Positions 54,091-63,943 of a DNA stretch of 64,000 nt are shown here, in pieces. The number at the start of each line of letters is the position of its first letter. Position 1 is the stretch's first letter. A program made the translations under genes and the position numbers. The notes below the pieces were generated by a model that searched no databases, was not told the DNA's origin, and saw only the letters and a program-made list of their open reading frames with translations. Source of the stretch: WLWS01 sp047638675 (lineage in GTDB: Bacteria > Pseudomonadota > Gammaproteobacteria > Eutrophobiales > Eutrophobiaceae); NCBI GenBank assembly GCA_047638675.1, contig JBLIML010000001.1, positions 1 to 64,000 of the forward strand, written 5' to 3'.

Positions 54091-55074
54091 TTGAACACGC
54101 CCAATATTAAAGTCCAACCCATCGCTACAGAAGTGGTGCTGGAGCCGATGGACAATCACCGACTCGCCAATTTCTGTGGACCTTTGGATTCGCACCTGCG
54201 TCAATTAGAACGTCGTCTGGGAGTCGAGATAAACAACAGGGCCAACCGCTTTCGGGTTATTGGATCAGTAAAAACTGTCGAAATTACAACTCAATTAATT
54301 CAGGAAATTTACGCCGCTGGCAAAGATGAATTAATCACTGCGGAGTTAATACATCTACATCTTCGAGGTGCCAATATTGACGAAAAAATAGACAGTGACT
54401 TCTCTGAAGACATCTCTATTAAAACCAAACGTGGGATCGTTAAAGGAAGAACGCCTAATCAACGCCTTTATTTGCACAATATTCTAAATAACGACATTAG
54501 CTTTGGTATCGGACCTGCCGGTACGGGAAAAACCTACCTGGCCGTGGCCTGTGCAGTCGCGGCACTGGAACAGGACTCCGTCCGACGCATAGTGCTGGTG
54601 CGACCTGCAGTTGAAGCGGGAGAAAAACTGGGCTTTTTACCGGGCGACCTCGTACAAAAAGTCGATCCTTATCTGCGTCCGCTCTATGACGCTTTATTCG
54701 AAATGTTTGGCTTCGAAAAAGTAGCAAAGTATATTGAACGCAATGTGATTGAAGTGGCTCCCCTTGCCTTCATGCGTGGTCGTACGCTAAACGAATCGTT
54801 TGTTATCCTCGATGAGGCGCAAAATACCACAGTGGAACAGATGAAGATGTTCCTCACCCGTATTGGTTTTGGCTCGAAAGCCGTAATCACTGGTGACATC
54901 ACCCAGGTCGACCTTCCACAGGAAAGAAAATCAGGACTGCGCCATATCATTGATATATTGAACAATGAACAGGATATCAGTTTCACTTTTTTTAAATCAA
55001 AGGATGTCGTCAGACACCCGCTGGTTGCCCGTATACTGAATGCATATGAGCGGCATGAGCCCTCTAATAATTAG
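54091..55074 (+). CDS. ybeZ: PhoH-family ATPase YbeZ
   Basis: A 327-residue PhoH-like P-loop ATPase that acts with YbeY in 16S rRNA maturation and ribosome quality control. It has Walker A GPAGTGKT (141-148), VRPAVEAGEKLGFLPGD and Walker B VILDEAQN. The start is probably TTG at 54091, 3 bp after the miaB stop: homology to the family begins within the first 20 residues (TEVVLEPMDN), so a downstream ATG would remove conserved sequence. Co-translated with miaB and ybeY. Confidence 0.93.
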   Translation: MNTPNIKVQPIATEVVLEPMDNHRLANFCGPLDSHLRQLERRLGVEINNRANRFRVIGSVKTVEITTQLIQEIYAAGKDELITAELIHLHLRGANIDEKIDSDFSEDISIKTKRGIVKGRTPNQRLYLHNILNNDISFGIGPAGTGKTYLAVACAVAALEQDSVRRIVLVRPAVEAGEKLGFLPGDLVQKVDPYLRPLYDALFEMFGFEKVAKYIERNVIEVAPLAFMRGRTLNESFVILDEAQNTTVEQMKMFLTRIGFGSKAVITGDITQVDLPQERKSGLRHIIDILNNEQDISFTFFKSKDVVRHPLVARILNAYERHEPSNN

Positions 55075-55089
55075 TCCTCTGATAATACT

Positions 55090-55539
55090 GTGATACACAC
55101 TGTAGATGTCCAGTATGGAATTGATGGACCCGATTTGCCAAAGCGCACACAGGTAACACTCTGGGCCAACGCCGCATTACAGAATATTGATACAGCGGTC
55201 GAACTAAGTATTCGTATAGTGGACGAGCTGGAAGGAACGCAGTTAAATGAGCAATGGAGCAAAAAAACCGGGCCAACCAACGTTTTGTCTTTCCCCTTCG
55301 AAGGGAATGAGGAAATGCAACCGAAATTACTCGGTGATGTTGTACTCTGTGCGCCGGTAATTGCCAGAGAGGCCTTTGAGCAGGACAAGTCAGTAGATGC
55401 ACATTGGGCACACATGATTATTCATGGCACATTGCATTTATTAGGCTATGATCATATTGAGGGACAACAAATAGAGATTATGGAATCTCTTGAGATCAAA
55501 ATCCTTAACAAGCTAAATTTTAACAACCCGTATACCTAA
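55090..55539 (+). CDS. ybeY: Endoribonuclease YbeY
   Basis: A 149-residue zinc-dependent single-strand endoribonuclease needed for 16S rRNA 3'-end processing and 70S ribosome quality control. The metal motif HGTLHLLGYDH gives ligands His112, His116 and His122. It starts with GTG at 55090, 15 bp after ybeZ. Length is normal (about 150). Confidence 0.95.
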   Translation: MIHTVDVQYGIDGPDLPKRTQVTLWANAALQNIDTAVELSIRIVDELEGTQLNEQWSKKTGPTNVLSFPFEGNEEMQPKLLGDVVLCAPVIAREAFEQDKSVDAHWAHMIIHGTLHLLGYDHIEGQQIEIMESLEIKILNKLNFNNPYT

Positions 55540-55547
55540 ATACCTTT

Positions 55548-56405
55548 ATGAACAAAGATGACCCTGGCAGCGGCCCTCATTCCTTTGTAAGTTGGCTGAA
55601 AAATGCACTTACCAGGGAACCGCAGGATCTACAAGATCTCATCGAAATTCTACGTAACTCCGAAGCCAGAAACCTGCTTGATCCTGATGTACTTGCCATG
55701 GTGGAAGGAGCTCTGCACGTCTCCACTATGAAAGTGCGTGACATTATGGTGCCGAAGATACAAATGGTCGTCATCAATAATGAGACTCAGCCTGAAGATA
55801 TCATTAAAACTGTACTGGAGTCAGGACACTCGCGTTTTCCTGTTATCGCAGGTGATGCCAACGATGTCATTGGTATTTTACTGGCGAAAGACCTGCTTTC
55901 CTGTTTCAAAAAAAATGACACAGACAATGACTTTGATATAAAGGACATGATGCGACCGGCTATTTTTATTCCGGAAAGTAAACGCCTCAATGTCTTGCTT
56001 AGAGAATTCCGATCCTCTCGCAACCATATGGCTATCGTCGTAGATGAGTACGGCATTGCCGGGCTTGTGACTATTGAAGATGTCATCGAAGAGATAGTCG
56101 GGGAAATTGAGGATGAGCATGACATAGACGAAGAAGAGAATATTAATCAACACGGCAAAAATCGCTATACTGTCAATGCGATCACGACTATAGATGATTT
56201 TAATAAATACTTCGACACTGATTTGAGTGATGACGAATACGAAACTATAGGCGGTCTTGTCATTAATGCTTTTGGTCACCTGCCCAAACGCGGCGAAATG
56301 ATAGATTTCGCAGGCTACAACATCAAAATCCTACGTTCCGATAAACGCCGAGTGCATTTGCTGCGTTTGATTAAAACAGAAGCCATCACGGAACAGGAAA
56401 CCTGA
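55548..56405 (+). CDS. corC: CorC/HlyC-family transporter-associated protein
   Basis: A 285-residue cytosolic CorC (YbeX). Two CBS domains (about residues 60-180) bind adenine nucleotides, with PKIQMVVINNETQPEDIIKTV and HMAIVVDEYGIAGLVTIEDVIEEIVGEIEDE. The C-terminal transporter-associated domain has YETIGGLVI and LPKRGE. It is linked with Mg2+/Co2+ efflux and ribosome assembly. It follows ybeY by 8 bp. lnt would normally follow but is displaced to 59046. Confidence 0.95.
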   Translation: MNKDDPGSGPHSFVSWLKNALTREPQDLQDLIEILRNSEARNLLDPDVLAMVEGALHVSTMKVRDIMVPKIQMVVINNETQPEDIIKTVLESGHSRFPVIAGDANDVIGILLAKDLLSCFKKNDTDNDFDIKDMMRPAIFIPESKRLNVLLREFRSSRNHMAIVVDEYGIAGLVTIEDVIEEIVGEIEDEHDIDEEENINQHGKNRYTVNAITTIDDFNKYFDTDLSDDEYETIGGLVINAFGHLPKRGEMIDFAGYNIKILRSDKRRVHLLRLIKTEAITEQET

Positions 56406-56506
56406 CAACATAAACAGATTGCAGACAAAGAGCGTGGATACTTAAGTCATAGCTTCCCACCAAGCGCATAATTATTAGTGTCTCATCTCAAACATAGGAG
56501 TCGCTT

Positions 56507-57166
56507 ATGTCTTATGTAGACTGGATGATTAGAACGAAGCAAATCGGAGCTTGCAGTTGCGATTATGGCTGTCCGTGTGAATTTAACGCACCACCGACAC
56601 GTCTTCCCTGCGAAGGCGTAATGGCCATGGAAATTGCCGAGGGCTACTTTAGCGACATACGACTTGATGGTCTTCGTGTGGCTGGCGTATACAATTGGCC
56701 AGGCCCGGTACACGAAGGCAAGGGCACATGGTTAAGTATCATCGATAAAGCGGCATCTAAGGAACAGGCAGCGGCTCTTTTTAAAATTATGGGGGGTGAG
56801 GAACAGGCGCCCAATACTGGCTTCGCAATTTACGGATCAACTATCGAATATGAACCAGACCCGATTTATGCTGATATTGAATTTCAGTTTGACCTCGAAG
56901 GACGCAAAGGGCGTTTTGTCGTCGACAATGTGCTTGCCGCTGAAGTTGAACCCATTAAAAACCCGGTAACAGGACAATCGCATTTTATTTCAATTCGTCC
57001 CCATGATGGATTCGAATTTCGCGAAGCTGAAATGGCAAGTGCCACTTTCTGGAGTAAAGGTGCAGTGGAACAGCAACACGAGGGAAGATTCGCAGCTATA
57101 AGCTACGTCAGCTATGGGCCTCATGGAATCATTTCAGAGGAAAGTTATCCACATAGAAGTAGCTAA
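56507..57166 (+). CDS. DUF1326 domain protein
   Basis: A 219-residue DUF1326 protein. The N terminus WMIRTKQIGACSCDYGCPCEF carries the Cys-rich CSCDYGCPC signature that defines the family; the rest is a beta-rich domain. It is cytosolic or soluble; the function is not established, and the Cys cluster suggests metal binding. A strong ribosome-binding site (TAGGAG) precedes the ATG. Its 3' end overlaps the convergent membrane gene by 4 nt. It belongs to the insertion between corC and lnt. Confidence 0.88.
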   Translation: MSYVDWMIRTKQIGACSCDYGCPCEFNAPPTRLPCEGVMAMEIAEGYFSDIRLDGLRVAGVYNWPGPVHEGKGTWLSIIDKAASKEQAAALFKIMGGEEQAPNTGFAIYGSTIEYEPDPIYADIEFQFDLEGRKGRFVVDNVLAAEVEPIKNPVTGQSHFISIRPHDGFEFREAEMASATFWSKGAVEQQHEGRFAAISYVSYGPHGIISEESYPHRSS

Positions 57167-58242
57167 ACTTGACTCTTTCTTACAGACCAGATGAAGCTGT
57201 CGTACCAAAAATGCATAATAGAAACCGTTAGAGCTACAGCAAAAATGCTCTCATAGTAAAACATATTTGTTTCCAGAAAATAGCCAGCACTTATTCCGAT
57301 TAAAATGAATATCAAAAATGTGTTGATGACACCGCGCTTTTTCCCTTCCTGGCCAAAAGATTTTTGCATATTCTTTTTTTCGAAGTGCCATACAATGGCA
57401 AAGTATTGTATGGCATGGAAAAAATTCATTATGACAAAGGCTTGCCCGAAGCTATTAAAGCCCCATGCCGAAATTGAACAGATCGCAGTGCACGTTAGAA
57501 GAGCAATTTTTTGAAAAGATATGGCATAACCTGCTTTATAGAATCTCCAATATGAATACAGATAGAAGATCAAAAATGGCAGGCCAATGAGAAATACGAA
57601 CTCAGTTATGTTGCTCTTATATTGAAAGACCAGATCTGGTATTTGAATCAGGAAAGACTGGTCATTGATTTGTTCATATCCGTTAAAAACCTTCATATGA
57701 GGCATCAACGCCCAACCTGCGAATATGGGGCCTACGTAAAGTGACAGGTTCAGGAAATAGTCTAGCCGCCTGCCGATATTCATATTAGCATTGCCTGCTT
57801 TTTTGTCATAAATTCTTCCCAGGCCAAAAGTTTGCAGACTTGAATGGTACACGTCCCACCAGCTTGCTAATATTAAAATCAATACACCAAAGAACAGAGA
57901 AGAATTAATGAGCGCTGCTAAAACAATGGGAACAAGCGTAAATCGATAAGGATATAATTTAAATATTTTTCTATTCCCGTGGCTTCTGAAAAATACTATA
58001 AATAAATGTGCGTAAATTAATCCTCCTATAATGACTCCACTTAAAGGTCGTACTTTATCCTTCATCCCGGCTTTGATGGTGCCGTCAAGGAATTCCAGAT
58101 TGAATATATATGAAATGATCAGTAGACCGATGAGGGGTGTTGCTATAAAGAATACGATGTCATAAGCAGGACTAACTATAAATCCCTTATTGTCATAAGA
58201 CATTATGGCTTTTTTATAAACATCAGAAGTTGTTTCAAACAT
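57163..58242 (-). CDS. Polytopic membrane protein with histidine motifs
   Basis: A 359-residue inner-membrane protein with about 9 TM helices; family not recognised. Histidines fall within or at the ends of helices in AHLFIVFFRSHGN (about residues 78-90), WWDVYHSS, NFFHAIQYFAIVWHFEKK (about 270-290) and IMHFWYDSFIW near the C terminus. This spaced set could form a metal or heme site, loosely recalling membrane di-metal or carotenoid-oxygenase-like (Brp/Blh) proteins, but similarity is not established. MSYDNKG at codon 14 is an alternative start. Confidence 0.7.
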   Translation of the reverse strand: MFETTSDVYKKAIMSYDNKGFIVSPAYDIVFFIATPLIGLLIISYIFNLEFLDGTIKAGMKDKVRPLSGVIIGGLIYAHLFIVFFRSHGNRKIFKLYPYRFTLVPIVLAALINSSLFFGVLILILASWWDVYHSSLQTFGLGRIYDKKAGNANMNIGRRLDYFLNLSLYVGPIFAGWALMPHMKVFNGYEQINDQSFLIQIPDLVFQYKSNITEFVFLIGLPFLIFYLYSYWRFYKAGYAISFQKIALLTCTAICSISAWGFNSFGQAFVIMNFFHAIQYFAIVWHFEKKNMQKSFGQEGKKRGVINTFLIFILIGISAGYFLETNMFYYESIFAVALTVSIMHFWYDSFIWSVRKSQV

Positions 58243-58404
58243 ACAAAACTATATCCTTTATTGGACTACACGATATTGTAATAGTGCTAGATATACAACG
58301 TTTATGGCATAAAGATAGAAATCCAGTTAACCTAATTTTACTAACTCCGGTGTTTTTCTCCGGACTCTATTGACCAGGCTGATAAGAACAGAAGGAAATT
58401 AACA

Positions 58405-58872
58405 ATGAGCAGATTGAGGCTATTAGTTGCTATTACATTACTGAGCGGAGGATATTTCACGCATGCAGAAGAAAACTCAACAAAACAACCCATGAACGTA
58501 AGCTACACTCGAATAGTTGTAGACGAAGAGGGTAAATCCCACTTTTCTTCTGGGGAAATTCCTATGGCCTTAGGTAGTTACGCGCAGCCTGAACCGAAGC
58601 TTCGTTTATCAAAAACCTATCCGGCAACTTCCGCTACATTTTTTTCGGCCCCTCCCGGTTATTTTGGTGATTGGCATACTGCCATTCGTAAACAATTCTT
58701 GTTTCATCTCTCCGGTGTTTCGGAAATCGTCGTTAGCGATGGCGAGACACGGCAATTCGGTCCGGGCGATATACTATTAGTGGAGGATACCACTGGCCAG
58801 GGTCATACCGCTCGCGTTGTGGGCGACGAAGATATTGTAATCGTTGCCGTGCCTGCAGCTTTGGATGAATAA
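58405..58872 (+). CDS. Secreted cupin-fold protein
   Basis: A 155-residue protein with a signal peptide (residues 1-21, THA cleavage). The core is a cupin barrel: FGDWHTAIRKQFLFHLSG holds His ligands, then VSDGETRQFGPGDILLVEDTTGQGHTARVV supplies the second motif. It is probably periplasmic and may bind a metal or small ligand. It is part of the insertion between corC and lnt, on the same strand as lnt (173 bp upstream). Confidence 0.82.
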   Translation: MSRLRLLVAITLLSGGYFTHAEENSTKQPMNVSYTRIVVDEEGKSHFSSGEIPMALGSYAQPEPKLRLSKTYPATSATFFSAPPGYFGDWHTAIRKQFLFHLSGVSEIVVSDGETRQFGPGDILLVEDTTGQGHTARVVGDEDIVIVAVPAALDE

Positions 58873-59045
58873 ATATTTTCCTGGTAAGAAAGATATGCCA
58901 TTGGCAATTAACATGGTGGAGGTTACCGCGATTCTTCTTCAAAATGTAATTGCCAAAACGATATTGACTGTTCGTCAGTACTCGTAAACGAATGCGCGTA
59001 TTCCTGTTCACTTCCCCAATTTAAATCAGGTATATTGCGCTTTAT

Positions 59046-60536
59046 ATGTTCAGAAAATTACCACTCAGTCTACTGTGTTTGATTGCAGGCGCATTTATGC
59101 CGCTGGCTTTTGCTCCGAGCAAGCTATTTTTTGTTGCCATTATTGGCGTTGCATTACTTTTACTTAGCTGGGTAAATAGTTCTCCTCAAAGCGCGTTTCG
59201 CCAGGGATATATGTTTGGTCTCGGTATGTTTGGTGTAGGCGTCTACTGGCTGCATATCAGTGTCAATATGTTTGGTGGTGTCAACTTCATAGGTTCGATT
59301 CTGGTAACCGCCTTACTGGTAGCCTATTTGTCCCTCTATCCGGCGCTTGTTGGCTATATTGGTAGACGCTGGTTTAGCCAAAACGATGCCATTTATTTGT
59401 TGATCGCTGTACCTGCCTTATGGGTTCTTGCAGAATGGACAAGGGCCTGGTTTCTTACCGGCTTCCCCTGGTTGAATATCGGTTACAGCCAGACCGATTC
59501 TTTCTTGTCAGCGCTGGCACCTGTGTTTGGTGTTTATGGCGTTTCCTGGTTTGTTATTCTCATTGCGGCTTTGTTGGTATGTCTTAATCGCTACAAACGC
59601 GAGCGGGCGCTAACCGTGCTCACCACGATTGCATTGCTTTCCCTAAGCAGCTGGTCGCTAACAAAGATAGAGTGGACGAATGCCAGTAAAGAGAATGTCT
59701 CAGTTGCCGTGGTGCAGGGAGGTATACCTCAAGAGCTGAAATGGCGTCCTGAATTGCGCGAGCAATCGCTTGAACTTTATATGTCCTTGTCAGCGCCTTA
59801 TTGGGGGAATGATCTGATCATTTGGCCAGAAACGGCGATAACAGCTTATAGCTATATGCTTCCTGACTTCATCAACAAACTAACTAAACTAACAACTAAA
59901 CATCAGACGACTTTTCTCAGCGGGATTCCCAGTAAACAGATCGAGGCCGGAGACTATTATAATAGTGTAATGATGTTGTCTGAGGGAAAAGTTGACTGGT
60001 ATCACAAACAACACCTCGTGCCCTTTGGTGAATACTTGCCGTTAAAACCCTTGCTGGGAGTAGTCCTCGATTTTCTGCAGATTCCGATGTCAGACTTCAG
60101 CCCCGGGCAACAGGCTTTACCTTTGCTAATAACAACACATTTGTCTCTTGGAATGTCTATTTGTTATGAAGACACTTTCGGTGAAGAAGTAATCAAGGCG
60201 CTACCCGAGGCAAATGTGTTAGTAAATGTTAGTAATGACGCCTGGTTTGGCGATTCCCTCGCGCCACATCAACATCTACAAATGGCGCGTATGCGTGCAC
60301 TGGAAAGTGGCCGCTACATGATACGGGCAACCAACACCGGGGTCAGCGCCATTATTAATGAGAAGGGCGAGATCGTAAAACAATCGCCACAATTTATAGC
60401 AACTGCATTAACAGCACAGATCAGCCTGTTTGAAGGCAGCACACCCTATGCCCTATGGGGTAATATTCCAGTAGTCTTAACGGCCTTGATATTGATGATT
60501 TTTTTGTGGCTCTCTCAAAAACGTTTCGCTAATTGA
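59046..60536 (+). CDS. lnt: Apolipoprotein N-acyltransferase Lnt
   Basis: Inner-membrane enzyme that adds the third acyl chain to lipoproteins; 496 residues, about 7 TM helices and a nitrilase-type periplasmic domain. The catalytic triad is Glu262 (WPET), Lys321 (YHKQHL) and Cys373 (SICYED). In enterics lnt follows corC directly; here three genes (56507-58872) lie between. It completes maturation of lipoproteins such as LptM and those at 27075 and 51152. Confidence 0.96.
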   Translation: MFRKLPLSLLCLIAGAFMPLAFAPSKLFFVAIIGVALLLLSWVNSSPQSAFRQGYMFGLGMFGVGVYWLHISVNMFGGVNFIGSILVTALLVAYLSLYPALVGYIGRRWFSQNDAIYLLIAVPALWVLAEWTRAWFLTGFPWLNIGYSQTDSFLSALAPVFGVYGVSWFVILIAALLVCLNRYKRERALTVLTTIALLSLSSWSLTKIEWTNASKENVSVAVVQGGIPQELKWRPELREQSLELYMSLSAPYWGNDLIIWPETAITAYSYMLPDFINKLTKLTTKHQTTFLSGIPSKQIEAGDYYNSVMMLSEGKVDWYHKQHLVPFGEYLPLKPLLGVVLDFLQIPMSDFSPGQQALPLLITTHLSLGMSICYEDTFGEEVIKALPEANVLVNVSNDAWFGDSLAPHQHLQMARMRALESGRYMIRATNTGVSAIINEKGEIVKQSPQFIATALTAQISLFEGSTPYALWGNIPVVLTALILMIFLWLSQKRFAN

Positions 60537-60540
60537 ATCC

Positions 60541-62973
60541 TTAGCTGCTTCTTACGTCGTTTGCATCTTCAAGACGTGTTTTCAGTTCAGGGTCCTCATC
60601 TGCTAATGCCAGCACATCGCGGCGACTCAACCTGAGTAATGTTGTGGGTGCCAATGCCTCCACTGTAGCTGTCCTTACCTGATCGCCCAGCAAAGCCATT
60701 TCACCAAAGAAATCGCCATCTCTCAGTTCAGCTATCACGCTCGTTTCATCGGTCTCCCTGTAGACCTTCACCCGACCGTGACTAATAATGTATAAAGCAT
60801 CACCTCTGTCTCCTTCACCAATAATAATATCTTTACTAATAAAAGTGACAGCCTTCGCTTTGTCGGCAAGATGTTGCAATGTATCTTCTGAAAGACCATT
60901 CAGTAAGGGCACTGTCCCGATTAAATCTCCAGGTGTTAACTTTGGCGCGGGATTGGAAATCGCAGGCAAAGCGCTGATAGTGCTGTCTATTCGTTGTTCA
61001 ATATTAGTCAGGGTTTTTGCCCCAATTTCTCCATGTTGACATGCGGCCTCGGTATAGTGTCTGGCGACAAGCATAGTCACCTTTGCAAACAATCTTGTTT
61101 CATAACGCAGGTAAAATTCAGGGAACTCCGTTGCCACGTGTTTTAATCGTTCACGCCGACGTTCGAGCCGCTGCTGATATACAAGGACAACCTGCTGCTT
61201 TTGTTGCTCATCATGCTCGTCTTCCTTCTGCAACATCTCCAGCACCGCTGTAGCAATCATAACGCCTACCATGTCACGTTGCAGGCTTTGCGAGAAACGA
61301 AGATATTGATAACGTGCCAATATGCTCGCGGCCCAATTGTGCTCACGCAATCTTTTTATCAAAGTCGACTCCATCTGTTTGAACAAATTTATTTTTACCC
61401 TGCTCTGTATTTCTGGTTGTTGCGACTGATAACCCAGGCGGAATTCACGATCACGTTGAAGAGTATTTTTTAAATCCAGGTAAATATATTGTTGTATCAA
61501 ACCGATATCATAGAGATGTTTGAGTTCTTCCAGTTCGGTTCTCAAGGCCATGACATATAGATGCCGAACCTCCTGCTGAGGATCAGTTTCTTTTTCTTCC
61601 GTGGCAAAAACCTGTTTGGACTTTCTTTGTATCAGCTGTTGAGTGCTACGAGATATGAGCTGCGCTTTATAAAGACGCTGCAAAATATTATCAGCCTGCT
61701 TTTCCGCATTGAGCAATCCGTGCTTTAATTCCGCCTTCTCATCTTCAGTCAGCCTATCAATACCGAGCCAATGCATTAGTGGTCTGATGGTAGGTGCGTT
61801 AACTAATAACGAAAACAAGACAACCCCTAGCGTCATATCCAGCAGGAGATCGCGCGCTGCAATTTCTGCTGGAATGGAAAGCACGATAGCAATCGCCAGA
61901 CCGCCTTTCAAACCTCCCCACCACATGATGTGTCGTTCGCCAAGAGCGACATAAGGTAGTTTGAATAGCCTGGTGGTGGCTGGCACCATGCTGTAAATGG
62001 TGGCCGCTCGAGCAATTAGCATCAGCAGTATTGCCACAAAAATCGCCTCTCTGCGTTCGAACAAGACTGAAATATTTACCGACAGCCCCACAAGCAAAAA
62101 GAGCAATGAATTACATACCAAAGCGATAACTTCCCATGTCTCCATCACCATGTTCATTGCAGATTGCTGCACGCGGCTAACACCAAAAATACTTAGACAT
62201 ATGGCTGCTGCCAATACCGCCATTACCCCGGAGACGTGCAAGACATGCTCAGCCACCGCAAAACTGGCATAAGCAAGGACAATGGACATGACCAGATAGG
62301 AATTCAATCCCGCCTTCAATCGATAGAGCATTTCGCTGAGCACAATACCGATAACAGAGCCAACCACCGCGCCACCTATAAACACCTTCAAAAAACTGGA
62401 CGTCGCAAGGCCAATATCAGACCAGACAAAACTGCCTGTTATTACCAGACCCAGAATAATATTAAACACAACTATTGCGGTTGCATCGTTTAAAAGCGAT
62501 TCACCCTCCACCAGCACGGTTAATCGTTGCGGTGCACCCAGTTCTTTAAACAAGGCAACAACAGCGACGGGATCCGTCGCAGAAATAAGCGCACCAAACA
62601 ACAGGGCAATAAAGATATCCATGTCAATTAGCCACCAGAGCCCGAGGCCAATGATGGCCGTCGATATCAATAAGGCTGGTATCGCCAATGTCAAAACCGG
62701 AGCTAGATCTTTTATCAGTTGTCTGGCATCAAGGTTAAAGGCAGATTCAAATATAAGGGCGGGAAGAAAAAGGAATAAAACCAGTTCGGGCGTCAACTGA
62801 AACGCCTGCAGCTGAGCCAGTTGTGGCCAGTTTCTGGCCATGCTACCGAGCAAAACACCAAGAATGACCAGAAAAACGGTGTAGGGAATGGGAAGATTCT
62901 TGCAAATAGCTGCCGCGATCATGGCGACTGTCAATAGCCCCATTATGATCAAAATGATTTCAGATAGTGGCAT
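60541..62973 (-). CDS. CPA1 Na+/H+ antiporter with C-terminal cyclic-nucleotide-binding domain
   Basis: An 810-residue protein. A 12-13 TM CPA1 antiporter core (about residues 1-400) has SATDPVAVVALFKELGAP (ion-site Asp) and EGESLLNDATAIVVF. It is followed by a helical cytosolic region of about 260 residues and a cNMP-binding domain (about 670-795). The phosphate cassette FFGEMALLGDQVRTATV keeps the Arg-Thr-Ala, so cAMP or cGMP could bind. The layout resembles plant SOS1 and bacterial NhaP-cNMP proteins. It is convergent with lnt (4 bp apart). Confidence 0.9.
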   Translation of the reverse strand: MPLSEIILIIMGLLTVAMIAAAICKNLPIPYTVFLVILGVLLGSMARNWPQLAQLQAFQLTPELVLFLFLPALIFESAFNLDARQLIKDLAPVLTLAIPALLISTAIIGLGLWWLIDMDIFIALLFGALISATDPVAVVALFKELGAPQRLTVLVEGESLLNDATAIVVFNIILGLVITGSFVWSDIGLATSSFLKVFIGGAVVGSVIGIVLSEMLYRLKAGLNSYLVMSIVLAYASFAVAEHVLHVSGVMAVLAAAICLSIFGVSRVQQSAMNMVMETWEVIALVCNSLLFLLVGLSVNISVLFERREAIFVAILLMLIARAATIYSMVPATTRLFKLPYVALGERHIMWWGGLKGGLAIAIVLSIPAEIAARDLLLDMTLGVVLFSLLVNAPTIRPLMHWLGIDRLTEDEKAELKHGLLNAEKQADNILQRLYKAQLISRSTQQLIQRKSKQVFATEEKETDPQQEVRHLYVMALRTELEELKHLYDIGLIQQYIYLDLKNTLQRDREFRLGYQSQQPEIQSRVKINLFKQMESTLIKRLREHNWAASILARYQYLRFSQSLQRDMVGVMIATAVLEMLQKEDEHDEQQKQQVVLVYQQRLERRRERLKHVATEFPEFYLRYETRLFAKVTMLVARHYTEAACQHGEIGAKTLTNIEQRIDSTISALPAISNPAPKLTPGDLIGTVPLLNGLSEDTLQHLADKAKAVTFISKDIIIGEGDRGDALYIISHGRVKVYRETDETSVIAELRDGDFFGEMALLGDQVRTATVEALAPTTLLRLSRRDVLALADEDPELKTRLEDANDVRSS

Positions 62974-63034
62974 CAGATCCGCATATCAATATTGTGTTTA
63001 TTCTCTTAAGTGTAGACCAGCAGTGCCTTTTCTT

Positions 63035-63943
63035 CTAAGTCTGTTTCCTGTTACTCATCCAGCTTAAAGCAATCACAACGACCAGCCCGACAACAAGAAG
63101 CGCAATCGATACAACAACCGTAGAGGATATTTCCGATGGAAGAACAGGCCTTGAGGCTATCAGTCGTGGTTTCTCTCTAACAATCTCATAGATGCGATCC
63201 TGAAACGGCCAAATCACATAGAGTGATGCGATCAAAAGACCGCTAATAAATAATATTGTGCGACGATAATATTTGCTTAACAAATATGAGAGAACACGAC
63301 TAAATAGCAATAAGCCAGTGATCGCGCCCAAACCAAAAGGGATCAAGACTGAAAAATTGAAGTAGCCAATAGCATTAAATATATACGCATACTTGTTGAG
63401 TACTAGTAAGATGAATGAGCCGGAAATTCCTGGCAATATCATCGCGCAAATCGCCAGGGCCCCGGATAGAAAAACGAACCAGGCTGTTTCCGGTGTTTCA
63501 GTTGGCACCAGGTTGAAGACTAGTAAACCCAGAACAAGACCCGGCACTATCATTAGGTAATCTTTTGTTTGTAGTTCCTTCATCTCAGTAATCAACAGTA
63601 TAATTGAGCCAACAATCAGACCGAAAAAAAGACCGTAAATTTGCTCGGGATAGCTGCGTAACAAATCTGGTAAATGAACAATCCTAGTAAAAAACAATAG
63701 TGCGCCCAGCACGCCAAGACCCAATGGAATAAGGAAACCAAAATGAGGTCGGGAAAGCGCTGACTTTACATCCAGCCGTAATAGAGCAAGCAAGCTCTCC
63801 TTGTCAAAAGACCTTATTGCCGCAATTAGCTCTGCGTAAATACCCAAAATAAACGCCATAGTACCACCACTGACACCAGGAACTACATCGGCCGCGCCCA
63901 TGCAAAAACCTTTGGCTACAAGTACTGCTTTCTTTTTCATCAT
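63035..63943 (-). CDS. DUF368 protein, likely PopT-type undecaprenyl-phosphate translocase
   Basis: A 302-residue inner-membrane protein with about 8-9 TM segments. The N-terminal block FCMGAADVVPGVSGGTMAFILGIY and the repeat-like IFILPGISGSF (here CAMILPGISGSFILLVLNKY) are DUF368 signatures. Members of this family were recently linked to recycling of undecaprenyl phosphate across the inner membrane (PopT), where they help at alkaline pH and low membrane potential. That fits with UppP in this window. The sequence from 63944 to 64000 holds no gene. Confidence 0.88.
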   Translation of the reverse strand: MMKKKAVLVAKGFCMGAADVVPGVSGGTMAFILGIYAELIAAIRSFDKESLLALLRLDVKSALSRPHFGFLIPLGLGVLGALLFFTRIVHLPDLLRSYPEQIYGLFFGLIVGSIILLITEMKELQTKDYLMIVPGLVLGLLVFNLVPTETPETAWFVFLSGALAICAMILPGISGSFILLVLNKYAYIFNAIGYFNFSVLIPFGLGAITGLLLFSRVLSYLLSKYYRRTILFISGLLIASLYVIWPFQDRIYEIVREKPRLIASRPVLPSEISSTVVVSIALLVVGLVVVIALSWMSNRKQT

